Below are positions 1 through 11,069 of a stretch of DNA of 64,000 bases, piece by piece (positions within the stretch are counted from its first letter, which is position 1; the number at the start of each line of letters is the position of its first letter). The notes under the pieces were generated by a model, which saw only the letters and a list, made by a program, of their open reading frames with translations, was not told where the DNA came from and made no database searches. Source of the stretch: Imbricaverruca yamaguchii. Its lineage: Eukaryota > Arthropoda > Thecostraca > Neoverrucidae. Made by a program: the position numbers and the translations under genes. The DNA is taken from NCBI GenBank assembly GCA_034440575.1, contig JAOTOL010001474.1:1029001-1093000 (forward strand), given 5' to 3'.

Positions 1-73
1 CATCCAGTGCACCACGTCCAGCTTGCCGCACTGGAAACGAGCAGTCGCGCCGGTCAGTCGGTCAGCGTCGGGC

Positions 74-426
74 GTGCGACACCATCACGCGCCTGCACAG
101 TCGTGCGACACCATCACGCGCCTGCACAGTCGTGCGACACCATCACGCGCCTACACAGTCGTGCGACACCATCACGCGCCTCCACAGTCGTGCGACACCA
201 TCACGCGCCTGCACAGTCGTGCGACACCATCACGCGCCTCCACAGTCGTGCGACACCATCACGCGCCTGTACAGTCGTGCGACACCATCACGCGCCTGTA
301 CAGTCGTGCGACACCATCACGTGCCTGCACAGTCGTGCGACACCATCACGCGCCTACACAGTCGTGCGACACCATCATGCGCCTATACAGTCGTGCGACA
401 CCATCACACGCCTGCACAGTCGTGCG
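74..426. repeat. 29-bp minisatellite, about 12 copies
   Basis: A tandem array with an exact 29-bp step: units start at 74, 103, 132, 161, 190 and so on to about 422. Each unit contains GTGCGACACCATCACGCGCC followed by a short CTGCACAGTC-like stretch. Units differ by one or two substitutions, such as CTGCAC, CTACAC, CTCCAC or CTGTAC. Because 29 is not a multiple of three, all three plus-strand frames stay open through it, which is a property of the unit and not evidence of coding. Confidence 0.97.
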
Positions 427-430
427 CCGG

Positions 431-1555
431 GCGTGCGACACCGGTCACAGCCGGCCACCGTCGGAGCGGCCGGCTGCGGCTGAGAGACGACAGCCGCTCA
501 GCCGCCACTCTCCGCAGCGCAGCCGTGTTGTGACACGACGTCAAACACAGGCAAACCGCCGACGTACAGAAGGCAGCCGGGAGAACTGGCGCGAGTCGGC
601 AGCCAGTTCACGAGCCAGGGATGTCCAGCTGGGTCCACCTCGCGCCGGAACGCCGGCGCGCGGCCAGCTCGGCATGTACAGATCATTACTCAGCAGATGG
701 CTGGATAGCGCGCACTCGGAATTCAGGCGGTGATGGGCCACGACACACAGGTCACCAGGTCACACGTGGGTCGCTGGCCCGCTGGGATTGACCCACAAGG
801 AGAGCCCGCAGCTGGTACACGTTGGTGTAGCATGGAAGTGTGACATTATGTGATCAGTGTAAATCGGCAATACGCGCAAACTCTCTGCTCCTTGTCGCTT
901 GTCAATGCGTGTGTTCATATTCAGCTCAACATGTTCCACACAAGGTGATTGGTGACGCATGGGCGAATCATACTTCATACTGTCTTGAAATAAGGCGGCA
1001 CACAAGTCAATGCTGAAAATGCAGAGGACACACAATATAACTACGCATGAACTACCAAACCGGTGTGAATTGGTCTTCTTGCTGATGCATCTTTAGTCTA
1101 TTGGTGTCGAATATCGAACCAAGTCCACCAAAATCGGAGTTAATCCATCAACAACGGGCCACAATGCGCACGACTTGCTAGTTAGAGAATCTACAATCCA
1201 TCACAGTTAATGCAAAATGTAATTTTCCGTATATGTAAGTAGTGACAAGGCCAGTTCAGCTATAGCATGACTGCACAACACCTAGTACGCTCGTGTCACT
1301 TTAAGTCGGATCCTCAATGTAGCTAGTTACGTATCATTGTCCATCTTTGCAGGTCTCGCCCCAGATCCGGCTGTGGAGCACGTGTTGCGACATACCTCAG
1401 AACAAGATATATTTTCCACTGATGTGTTCAGAATTTTGACCGGTTGTGAGCCGTATGGATTTAGCGCTTTGGCAGCATTCCTCGGACGATCTAGCTTTTC
1501 TGCAAACATTACATATGTCCGCGAACAGATGTATGGGACGCAGGCTACTCACAGA
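431..1555. other. No supported gene
   Basis: After the minisatellite there is a GC-rich stretch to about 740 and then ordinary AT-richer DNA. An exon-like minus-strand segment near 1398-1494 has an acceptor-like TTTGCAG and a donor-like GAG/GTATGT at its ends. Its product is not recognised, and it is too weak to call. Confidence 0.5.
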
Positions 1556-1821
1556 TGCTTGAACCATCGGTTATAAATACCTTGGCCGCCTGAACTGTAC
1601 AATTTCCGCAAACGTCGACTCATCTGTCGATTATCAGTTGTTGGTAATGGATCGGCTACTGGCATAGCTGACGACGGGTTAGACGGGATGGACGACGCAG
1701 GCATGACACGTTTTGGCGACATTATTTGGGCACCTATCGGAGTCCCCACCAATCGACATAGTTTCAGTTGAACCGAAAGTCGCCGACGGAAGGCATGATT
1801 ACTAGCGCTCCTCTATGCTCA
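1556..1821 (-). CDS. Candidate exon, product not recognised
   Basis: A minus-strand frame stays open from an AG acceptor next to 1821 to a CT/GTGAGT donor next to 1556. It encodes about 88 residues with basic and serine/proline-rich stretches (for example SRRLRKLYSSGGQGIYNRWF). It lies downstream of the ankyrin exon at 2121-2321 in the same orientation and also starts in phase 0, so it could belong to the same transcript. It shows no ankyrin repeat, although the ankyrin domain should continue here, so it may equally be chance or a different gene. Confidence 0.2.
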
Positions 1822-1861
1822 ACCCTGAGGCGAAATGGAGTTGCTGTCCTGGCAGCCGCGC

Positions 1862-2137
1862 TGAGTAAGCATCAAGCGCGTCACATCTACCGTCCGCAGA
1901 GTCCGCCACTCACCCTCACTGTAGCCACACTGAGCGAGCACCAAGCGCGTCACATCTACCGTCCGCGGAGCCTGCCACTCACCCTCACTGTAGCCGCACT
2001 GAGCGAGCACCAAGCGCGTCACATCTACCGTCCGCAGAGTCCGCCACTCACCCTCACTGTAGCCACACTGAGCGAGCACCAAGCGCGTCACATCTACCGT
2101 TCACGAAGCCCACTACTCACCCTCACTGCAGCCACGC
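1862..2137. repeat. 69-bp tandem repeat, 4 copies, overlapping an exon end
   Basis: Units start at 1862, 1931, 2000 and 2069, each exactly 69 bp, and the array runs to 2137. The last unit overlaps the 3' end of the ankyrin exon and its splice donor, so each unit carries a copy of the minus-strand donor context AGG/GTGAGT. The unit length is a multiple of three and both strands are open across it. It probably arose by tandem amplification of the exon-intron boundary. Confidence 0.95.
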
Positions 2138-3418
2138 TGGGCGTCATGCCGTGCTTGTTCTCGTCGGCCAGCGCGTCGCTCAGCACGTGGCCGCACGTGC
2201 TCACCAGCCAGGCGAGCGCGTCCACGTGACCACAGGCGGCCAGCACGTGCGCCAGGTTGTTGCCGTGGTGGTCGGACAGGTTGCGGATCAGTGTCGGCTC
2301 CATCTCGGCCAACGACGAGCGCTGTCGGCGGGAGAAAAAAGCGCGCGGACGTCACCTGGCGGACCGGATAGGCTCGGCCGGCGGCGGTCCCGTCGCCAGC
2401 CGGATCCACGCGGGCCCTTCTGCCGGCCCGCCTGAATGGACCGCAGAAAACCGCGGCGTCGTCCGTCCGGCGACAAACATTTTTCCAGATACAAATTAAT
2501 CCTTGGCGTTGGATTTTCGAGGCGGATTAGGTTGTACTGGTAAATAGTGACGGCGGAATTATAGTGGGGCTAGCCTCACCTGTCAGGGCCTCATTACAAA
2601 GCTGGCCGTGATACCAACCCGACGACATATCCAGTCGATTACCTCGAGATCTCTTGTGGAATGTCACCACTTTATCCACAGCTATGTATTCATTGGAAAC
2701 CTGGCAAGCGCCAAGATGCTCAGCTCGTGCTCCTTATATCACCCCACCGTGTGGCTTCACTACTGATCGAGTGGATACGTGGAAAAGCAGCCGATTATGC
2801 CGTACCTCAGATATCTCCATGTGGTGAATCCAGTCACCGAACACTACTCCCTTGTAACAAACATAGCACATTGTGCATCACACCATGTCCATACCTAGCC
2901 ATCCCTCCCACACACTGCACCAACTCCACCATCATCACCCAGCACGACTTTGGCGCCAATTCTCACCAGCTCGGCGATGCTGCCGCGCCGCGCCACGTCG
3001 AAGATGGTGCGGATCCAGTCGGGCGTGCGGCGCACCTCTTGCGGCCGCCGGCCCTTGATCCGGCCGTACAGGTCGTCGAGCAGGTCGTCCCTGTGCCGGA
3101 ACTCGCCGGCGCTCGACGGCGGCGGCTCGTCGCGGCCGTTGCGCGCCGCCGGCGCCGACGCGGGCGCCGCGGGCGGCGTCGGCAGCTTGCCGCGCACAGC
3201 GGCGTTGTTGGCGCCCTCGGCGCGGATGTTGAGCACGGACAGGTCGGGCCGCCGGCTGGGAATGGGCGGCGGCGGGCTGCGCGCCGCCTCGGCCAGCAGG
3301 CGCGCGATGATCGCCTCGCGGTCGAGCGGCTCGCCAGCCGCCGGCGCCGAGCCGGCGTCCGCCTCGGAGCGAGCCACGCCGCGCTTGGTGGCCGGCTGCT
3401 TGGTGGGTGGCGGGCGCT

Positions 3419-3449
<31 letters not shown>

Positions 3450-3686
3450 CTGTGCCTGCGCCAGGCGCCGCGCCTCGGGCGTGCGTGCCATCTGACTGAG
3501 CGTGTCGATGATGCTGACAGCGCGCACCTGCGATGACGCCATGCTGGAGCGCGCCGGAAAGTCGTACAGCTTCTCCAGTGCGGCGAGCTCTTTGTCGTCC
3601 AGCTTGTACTCCTCCATCACGTAGTCGCCACGTACGGACGCCGCCGACTGTGGTACGAAGGTCGGGTCGGGTAAACATGGGCGCTT
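2121..3686 (-). CDS. Ankyrin-repeat protein, synphilin-1-like (two exons of a partial gene)
   Basis: Two minus-strand exons join in phase 0. The first spans 3686-2967: acceptor-like CATTAG before it, donor CTG/GTGAGA after it, 240 codons. The second spans 2321-2121: pyrimidine-rich acceptor ending GACAG, donor AGG/GTGAGT, 67 codons. An ATG at 3617-3615 could instead be the start. The first exon encodes an acidic helix-prone start (MEEYKLDDKELAALEKLYDF), an alternating Gln-Ala tract, Pro-rich linkers, and the motif IRTIFDVARRGSIAEL. The second gives an ankyrin unit with DHHGNNLAHVLAACGH and then TPSVAAV. From memory, the helix followed by a GNNL-type ankyrin repeat matches the start of the synphilin-1 ankyrin domain, a cytoplasmic alpha-synuclein-binding scaffold. 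Other ankyrin proteins are possible. Later ankyrin exons are not found downstream in the window, so the gene is incomplete here. Confidence 0.6.
3422..3464. repeat. GCGCCT hexamer repeat inside coding exon
   Basis: About seven copies of GCGCCT/GCCTGC lie inside the synphilin-like exon and encode the alternating Gln-Ala tract on the minus strand. It is an in-frame hexanucleotide repeat, so its length can vary without breaking the frame. Confidence 0.9.
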
Positions 3687-3699
3687 CTAATGCAGCGAA

Positions 3700-6090
3700 T
3701 GAAGCACATCGCACGCGTTGTTCGAGAGTTGTGAACTCTCTGTATAATACATTTCCAGCCTGTTATGCCGTTTGCAGCCTGACGGTATGAGAAATGGTTA
3801 GTGAAATATCCAGGGGTCAGTTGCAACAAATCGGAGAGCAGCGAACTATGCCCCATGGTTGCTTACCCTGCATATGACCCGGCTACTTACCACGTCCATG
3901 GTATGGTTGCTTTCCTCCTTTTCACTATATTTTAAGCGACGAGGTTCTTTAAAATGTCAAGGCGATCAAATTAAATATTCCACCACCGTGGCATATCCAT
4001 ATACAATCACACAAAAGCACTGTCAATGAACGGTGTGAAGTTTAAAAAAATGTATTGAGTCCAAAGCGCTGCATTGTATGCAGGACAATCAGGAGCAAAC
4101 ATCAAGCTTTTTCATCTTTGTAAAAAAGCTCCATTACAGCAAATGTTAGTGCCTTCAACGAAAGAGTCAAAGAAATGTCGTTCGTCCGCAACAAAAATAA
4201 ACGGGAACTGTTTAGCGTTTCCTTTTATAACGACAGAGCTGCTGGGCTCCGAAGTTAGGTCATTTTTTTTAAACGTACCGTGGTACGTTACAAAGGATAC
4301 GAACCGGGTCGATGGCACCTCTTCTCCAGTGACAACCAGGCCTGGTGGCACCTCCAGAGCGGTGCCACCATTTCTGCTGAGCCACCGCTTCTGTGAGCCG
4401 GAGTCACACACGGCGCGCCGGGTTTGGCGCCGAGTTTGGCGATGCACGCAACTTGTCGCCACTCGAGCCCACTGTCGACTCACAGGACACGGTGCCCAAC
4501 GCTCACCCCTGCATCGGTTATCGACACGGTGCTAATTGAACGAGTGACTTCGGCTGCTCTTCACAAGTCCTAGAACCATCAGACCTTGCTGGAAATTAAC
4601 CGCCACAGGTCGGCAGCCAGCAGTGCTCGATAGCACGGTGCACCACGAACACAGCCACACGTGTTGCATTCGGCTCCGTTGGAGGCAGGACAGAGCGCCC
4701 GTCTGGACTCAAACGTTGAGGCCAAGAGACACTGCCTTCTGAGCGAGCGTGACGCTTGAGCTAGAAAACAACACTTCGTGGTAGCCGCTCGCGCCTGCGA
4801 TGGCAGCTGCTTCTAGATAGGCAACGGCTGTCGCTCGCCTCGTCTGCCACCGTAGGGACGTCGACAGGGGACGCCATGCGAACGATGTATCGTTTTACCA
4901 TGGCTCTCGCAATCAATGCGGCATCATTTCGCTTCGGTAGGTCCCACGCCGACCGATTACAAGTAGGAAGGGAATTCTGCAGCCATACTGCACTTCCAGC
5001 TCAACACCCCTCGATCACAAGAAGAGCTCGCCAACCACGCGGCTAATGACCGAAATGGACTACGGCACTCCGCGATTCCCATCGCCCATCGTGCACGCCT
5101 CGCTCGTTCCATGCACGCCACATACGTGCCTTACGTTTCCTTGCGCCTCGGGCATAACATAGCTTGATAAGCGGCAATAACAACGAGCTGAGGAATCAGC
5201 AAATAAATACGGGGCACACGGAGGTCGTCAACGAGTCATGCAAGTGAACGCAGCCGCTTCATGTAATAAGGAGCCTTTTTGTTAATGTAGACGTTGCATG
5301 CTTTAGTGCTGGTAGCCAATTAGATGCTCCTTCCAATCCGAGGTTGGCCATCTTGAAATCTGGCGCCTGTTCTCGAGCGGCATTTCCCATGCGGACCCTG
5401 AACCTTGACCCGGCCATCACATGGCGAATTCCAGTTCAACAGAATATTCTGCCTGGGGTGGAGCGGAGCGGGTAATAATTTTCGTGTCGTGCAACTCGGC
5501 GTGATTCGCCCGCCCACCGACTGGGCTGATGCAGCGCCCAGGGCCTGCGTTTCACCGGTGTTTAAGAAATAATGCACCTCCAGCTATTTGGACGCACATT
5601 CCTAACCCTTTGCCACATAGCTTGTGGGCCGTTGTCTGGTTGATCTGTGGACTGTAACAATCGGCCGCTGGGCTCGTGCTGTCATTACTGCTGTGATTGT
5701 CTGCCACATTGCTCCTCCGGTCACGTCTTGTCCCTCGTGTTGTTTATATTACACACCATCTCGCCGCGTACTTATCGTGGTACCTCCATCACCAAATTTT
5801 AATCTTCATTTAGTCACGCGATTGTTTTCTATCCGAACTCTGGCATTCACGTAGTCAATAAACCTCACGCTGGCCACCAATTCACTTTTTGCCTAAAATA
5901 TTTTTTTTTGTCGGGAACTTCTTTAAATTTCTCTAAGCCTATATGCACTCTCGTATACCTATATAACTTATATAACTCTCTCTTTCTTTCTCTCTCTCTC
6001 TCTCGATTTTTAATTCGCCGCCTCCGTTATGACACAGATTGCACTGCATTTTGTCTTGCTGTCCCGGCCTCGTGTCGTTCTCACTTCGCT
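3700..6090. other. No supported gene
   Basis: Ordinary AT-rich intergenic DNA. A minus-strand frame at 4112-4483 (123 codons) has no recognisable family. A short CT repeat lies at about 5976-6005. Nothing else is recognised. Confidence 0.6.
5976..6005. repeat. CT microsatellite
   Basis: A CT run interrupted by TTT, visible directly. Confidence 0.9.
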
Positions 6091-6099
6091 CCTACCTTG

Positions 6100-8030
6100 T
6101 ACCGTATCTCTTACCTTGTGCTTGCCGTGCGTGCGGGCCGAACAAGTGCAGGAGACTGTGTCGGCATCGCGCTCCAGGCAGAGGATGTCCTGAGGCAGCG
6201 TGCGGCAGTGACAGCCGCGACCTTGACTCGACCGCGAGCGTGTCTCGCGGCTGACCTTAGGCACGTGCGTCTGTATGAGTCCGGCCCTCAGGCCAGCTGA
6301 CCGGCGGCCGGCCGACCAGTCGGTGCTGCTGTCACCTGTGCGCAGGAGGAGGCTCGGTCAGCTCGTCGGCCAGCCCGCTGTCATCCTGACTGACACGGCC
6401 GATAAGGAGAGCATGCGGAGGGCGAGCAAGGGCTGGGGAACGATGTGCCGATGTGCGCACGGTGTCGCCTGCAGTAGACTTCGGTAGAGTCCGGCATCAC
6501 CTGGCGGGGTCTGAGAGGGATGCACTCGAAGGAAACAACAACAGGGTCCGTCGCGCTGTCCAGGCGGGAATCGCGTGGTCACACTATTTCAACCAGACAA
6601 GAGCAAAAGACGATACACATGACTTCATGATCACGAACACAGGGCCGCTCCGTGGAAGCAGTGGACTCAGCAGCGCCCATTCCAGCCGCACGCCCGTGGC
6701 GGTTTCGATCGACTGTGACGTTACCGCCACCTATGGCAGCCGCACGCGCCGCGAAAAGACGCCCGCGAGACCGCATCGAAACCGAGATCAAGCGACTCAC
6801 GCATGTGGCCGGCGCCGGCCGCTGGCGCCGGAGCCGAGCTGGGCCGCTTCCCTACCCGGCGGCGGGTCGGCAAGTCGGCGGGACGGCCGGGCGGCTGCGG
6901 ATGGAACGCAGTGCCACCCGCGCGCACGGTCGGTAATTGAGTGCACGGCGCCGACATGCGATGGCCGCGCGGCGATCGGAGCCGCGCAGATCAGAGGACG
7001 CCGGCCGGAGCCGTGACGTCGCCAGCGTGTGAGCGGCACAGGCAGCGCCCGGGGGTCACGGTCGCCTCGCCGACACGTCGAGAGAATCTCGCGCCGCCAG
7101 CAGGCAGCAGGCGGGTGGCGCGACCGCCGCGCGCGCGCGCGACACCCGTTGCGCACGTGACGACAGCGCGCAGCTTAAGTGACGGCCGGCCGGCGTCCAC
7201 CTGGACCGTCGGCCGTCGCAGTTTCCGTCCCAGATTCCATATCCCGCCGGGCGGCGCAGATGCGCGCCGGCAAACTAATTTATCGGCATTAATTGCGCCT
7301 AATTATACATTGAAGCGGGCGATGGACGCAGTGCGGCCGGGCCGGTCTCCGTGTGTGCCTCGCCGGCCGCCGGCCGCCATTCCTCGCTCAGCTGTGAGAT
7401 GCCGCCGCGGCAGGACGCGCTGTGGACGCTCGCCGCCCGGCGCCCATGAGAGCCGCCCGCGGAACCACCGCAGTAACGCGGCACCCGTGGCGAGGCGAGA
7501 CAACAGCGGCATACGTTGGTGAGAGTTCATCTGGAATGATGCCGGCCTTCACGCCGCTTCGACTTCGACAATGCACCGTACCGCAATATATGGGGGGGGG
7601 GCGTATAGACGATTTATAGACAATTCGCTTCAACAGAGTTGTCATCGTTTGACGGCGACGCGTGTTCCGCATATTTTACCGATCGCTATGTGGGAGACTA
7701 CACCTGCCCGGGCCACTCGCAGTCGACCAGAGCGTCGACGCGCGCCACAGGAGGCGTCGCCGAGGATGGCGTGTCGAGGCCCGGAAAACTGGGCAGCCAC
7801 CAGGACATCGGGGCCGGCGCCGGCCCGGGGCCACCGCCGCCCGAATCGGCACAAACATCGTGGGAACCGGCCGAACGGGCCGCCGCTGCAGCGCGATTGG
7901 GCGGCCGGCGGCAGTCGCTCGTGATACGTCACCATCAGACGAAAAACTGCATAGCAAGACGGTTCGGTGAGCAGGCCACCTAGCGTCGGCACAAATGCCG
8001 TGCACAGTTCGGCCTATTTTGCTGCTTAAT
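6100..8030. other. CpG- and GC-rich region upstream of a promoter, no recognised gene
   Basis: Nearly 2 kb is strongly GC- and CpG-rich, unlike the AT-rich flanks. Many overlapping open frames exist in all six frames, as expected of high GC, and none shows a known domain. It ends at a TATA box at 8037, so it may be the CpG-rich upstream region of a gene starting there. Confidence 0.5.
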
Positions 8031-8036
8031 GGGGGT

Positions 8037-8117
8037 TATAAAAGCTGGCGTCCAGTGTAGCGACTCAGTCGGCTGACCAAGTTTATGCTGTCGCCATGAT
8101 TATAATGAAATCGCCAG
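8037..8117 (+). promoter_or_regulatory. TATA/initiator core promoter with a short candidate first exon
   Basis: TATAAAAG at 8037-8044 is followed by TCAGT at 8065-8069, whose A (8067) lies 30 bases downstream of the first T of the TATA box. That is the spacing of arthropod TATA-Inr promoters. An ATG at 8096 opens a frame beginning MIIMKSP. A donor-like CCAG/GTAGTT ends at 8117, after 22 coding bases. A very short first coding exon behind TATA plus TCAGT is common in arthropod cuticle and secreted-protein genes, but the downstream exon could not be assigned by phase. Read without splicing, the same frame runs 51 codons to a stop at 8249-8251. Confidence 0.4.
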
Positions 8118-8174
8118 GTAGTTGCGTGACCGAGAAAAAGGAAACGGGGTTTTCGCTTTCAAAAATGCAGCTAG

Positions 8175-8468
8175 GTACGGTCCGACACGAACCCGTCTCG
8201 CGGGAATTCATCGACGGGGCCTCCTGGCTCCTTTGTCGCTGGGACAATTAGCATGCACCCGAGCATGCCGGCGGTGCCTGGGACAATTGGCATACACCCG
8301 CGCATGCCTGCGGCGCCTGCGACAATTGGCATGCCGGCGGTGCCTGCGACAATTGGCATGCACCCGCACATGCCGACGGCGCCTGCGACAGTCGGTCAGA
8401 TCTCGGACGTCTCGGCCATGCCCCCGCAAGCGGCGCTAATCCCGCCACTGGGCTCGGCTCGTCTGTGA
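8175..8468 (+). CDS. Candidate proline-rich repeat exon, product not recognised
   Basis: An open frame of about 97 codons ends in TGA. It encodes Gly/Ser-rich sequence followed by a 13-residue repeat of the type ATIGMHPHMPTAP. The repeat is the 39-bp minisatellite in this frame. It sits just downstream of the 8037 promoter, and proline-rich tandem repeats occur in structural secreted proteins such as cuticle proteins. The phase does not match the 8117 donor through any acceptor I could see, and the other two plus frames are also partly open, so it may be non-coding. Confidence 0.22.
   Translation, partial: VRSDTNPSRGNSSTGPPGSFVAGTISMHPSMPAVPGTIGIHPRMPAAPATIGMPAVPATIGMHPHMPTAPATVGQISDVSAMPPQAALIPPLGSARL
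8235..8390. repeat. 39-bp tandem repeat, about 4 copies
   Basis: GACAATT recurs at 8243, 8282, 8321 and 8348, and a variant GACAGTC at 8387. Steps are 39, 39, 27 and 39 bp, so one unit lacks 12 bp and every change keeps the reading frame. Confidence 0.9.
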
Positions 8469-8759
8469 CACAAATGCCGGGACACTCGATCGCCGAGGCG
8501 ATCATGTCGCGCACGAGCCGATCTCGGCCGAGATACGCCGCTCATCCGCTACGGCACCGACCGGGCGCCGGCCGACACCCCCCCCCCCCACCGACCCCCG
8601 GATGAGCAGGCCTCGAGCCGGCCTCTTTGGAATGCCAGACACTGAATCCTCACGAGTGGCCATGTGGGACCTTCTGAATGGAATCCCAACGGCTAACCGC
8701 ATTGGTCCGCTGGATTAATTTCCGAATCAGTGATTAATTGAATCAGTCAGCATTACTCG

Positions 8760-8965
8760 CCTCCTAAGCCATCGACACCAACTCCTCCACCCACACCAAT
8801 CGACACCGACTCCTCCACTCTCGCTCATCAGCATCGACTCCTCCACTCTCGCCCATCGGTACAGACTCCTCCACTCTCGCCCATCAGCATCGACTCCTCC
8901 ACTCTCGCCCATCGGTACAGACTCCTCCACCCTCACCCATCGACATCGACTCCTCCGTCCTCACC
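8760..8965. repeat. 28-bp minisatellite, about 7 copies
   Basis: GACTCCTCCACTCTCGCCCA recurs with a 28-bp step (for example 8836 and 8864) and degenerates at both ends. Just upstream, at about 8579-8590, is a poly-C run. No function is inferred. Confidence 0.9.
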
Positions 8966-8969
8966 CATC

Positions 8970-11040
8970 GCCACAAAAGTTACCCGCCACCGACTCACTT
9001 CGTTAGCTATGCGAGTTCCCCGACACTGACCCTCAACGCTGACCCTATTAGTGCCAAGGCACCAGCCCCGACGCTGGCCGTGCCCCCCCAGCGCTGTGGT
9101 CCGCTAGATGGCAGCGCTATCAGCCCCCGCAGAGTGAGTACAGGTGGGGCTGTGTTTAGCTGTCAGCGCGTCAATTAGTGGGATTAGTTGGCGCGTCACG
9201 AGCTTGCGCGCCACGTCACTGATCGATAGACTCGTGCACGAGCCGGACTTCAGGAGCTGGCACCACTCAAGTGGTTGTCTGTCGCACATACCCGGGATCC
9301 AGTTGGATTGGAGGCTCAGAAGGGGTAAATTCTGACGAGTCCGACTGAAAGAAAAAGTTCTAATGAAATGCCATGAACGGGTTCGCTTGACGACGGTCTT
9401 CCAGCTGGTTCAATGAAATGTTATCCAGGAACCGGTGACTTAATTGGAAATAGTTGTCCTGATATAAAAATGACATTCTAACGGCAGGATTATTTTCCGC
9501 TCGAGTGGAGGAGGAATCTTCCAAATGGACTCGGTGCTGTCGAATTTAATTTGAGTTGCAGCCCACCCATTAAGCACAGCTGAAATAATTCAGTTTTGCA
9601 TTTATTTGGCTACATTGTCAGCAACAAACTGTCCTCGCTGGTGGCGAGAACAGCTTATTACAAGCGGCATTAGCGTGTAATTCCACTGAAGTGCTGGAGG
9701 GTCAACCTAGTGCTGGAATGAAAGGAGATAGTGTTGCTGACTACAGAAATATAATAAACATAATTAAATTAAATGCGCCTGATTATGCACATTGCATGCG
9801 CAGCACATTGGTATATCTAGTGCCTGACAATTTGATCATCGAGCTTACAAATGAACCACCTAAATGCCTGCAGCTCAATCAAACGAATCTCACAAAAGGG
9901 TCTTTCAGAAGCATGTCTCGGTGATCATCGCACGTGAATGGTGCATGCATTCCGTGTGGGACCAGGAGCGCTGGCATGATAAACGACCCCCTCCCCGACC
10001 ATCTGCTGCTCCAGAATGTTGATGTTGCCCGAGAACAATGACAAGTTAACTATACGCGTCGGAGCGGTGGTGGCACAGTGTGGTCCACATGTGTGGTGGT
10101 GTCGGTGTGTCGGACTTGAATTGCTTCGGCTTGATGTAGCTGCATCTTCTGAGCGACGGTGGTGCTGTGTCGTCTACAAGTTTGGTGGTGTATCGTGCAT
10201 AGTTTTTTTTTCAATCGCATTTTCTGGCTGTGAATCATTGCAGACAGATACAAGGCTAAATTTACCTTTACTGACCAGGGAGGAATCTTCCCTGAGCAGT
10301 GAAGGTGAACTTAACTTTTTACCTGTCTACAATGATTTGGTAGTGTAGGTGTGTCACAATTCAGTTGCTTGGGGCCGTTGCAGTCTGTATCGTGTGACTG
10401 ATTATTGCGGCAGGAATAAGAATGTTGGTATTGTGTATGATCAGCCAACGGATAGCAGATGCTCAAAATGCATTCATTTCATCTACTTGGTTTCGGGGCA
10501 GATGGCACATCTGTAAAAATCTATCGTTTGAAAATCCATCAACGTCGCACCACGTTGGCACCATTATAACCACCATTGGCAGTTTGCTGTACATCGCATC
10601 ATTGCAGGTGCCAATTTTTGAATATTTTGCGTCCTAGGTAGTGAAAATGCAGACATCGTCCCTGCGCCAGCTGGCCATTCAAACTTACGATCAAAGGCAT
10701 GGATGGTGGTCGCATTATAATCGCATTGCCTGGCGACTCCTTACATCAGCAAAGTTACCTGTAGTGCGGGCCAGCTATCAGAAGGGCCTAGCTGCCTATC
10801 CAACAACACTCATCTTTGGCATTAAGGCATGGCTACAGTGACAAAGCTAGTAGCGGTGGCGGTTGTCGCGTGACTAGGAAGTGTTTCCGGTGATTAGAAT
10901 AGCACGCAGTACGCTGAGGTCGGCATGCTTAGGGTCATGGCCACACATATAGTGAGTAACGCACCATCTGTGATGATGAGGACTCCGCGCCAAGTCGCTG
11001 GAGCGGCAGTCGAGATGATCAGAATACGTTTATAATGTCG
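8970..11040. other. No supported gene
   Basis: Ordinary intergenic sequence. A plus-strand frame at 10016-10348 and other short frames lack recognisable domains or paired splice sites. Confidence 0.6.
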
Positions 11041-11069
11041 AGAACAGCAGGTTCGGTGGCAAGGGCAAA

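Noticed and set aside
74..426. CRISPR array
   Set aside because: The 29-bp units are contiguous with no unique spacers, and the DNA is eukaryotic. It is a minisatellite.
6300..7970. Coding genes in the GC-rich block
   Set aside because: All six frames are open in overlapping stretches with Arg/Ala/Pro bias, as expected of stop-poor GC-rich DNA, and no motif is recognised.
10016..10348. A 110-codon plus-strand gene
   Set aside because: No recognised domain, and no start or splice context beyond chance.
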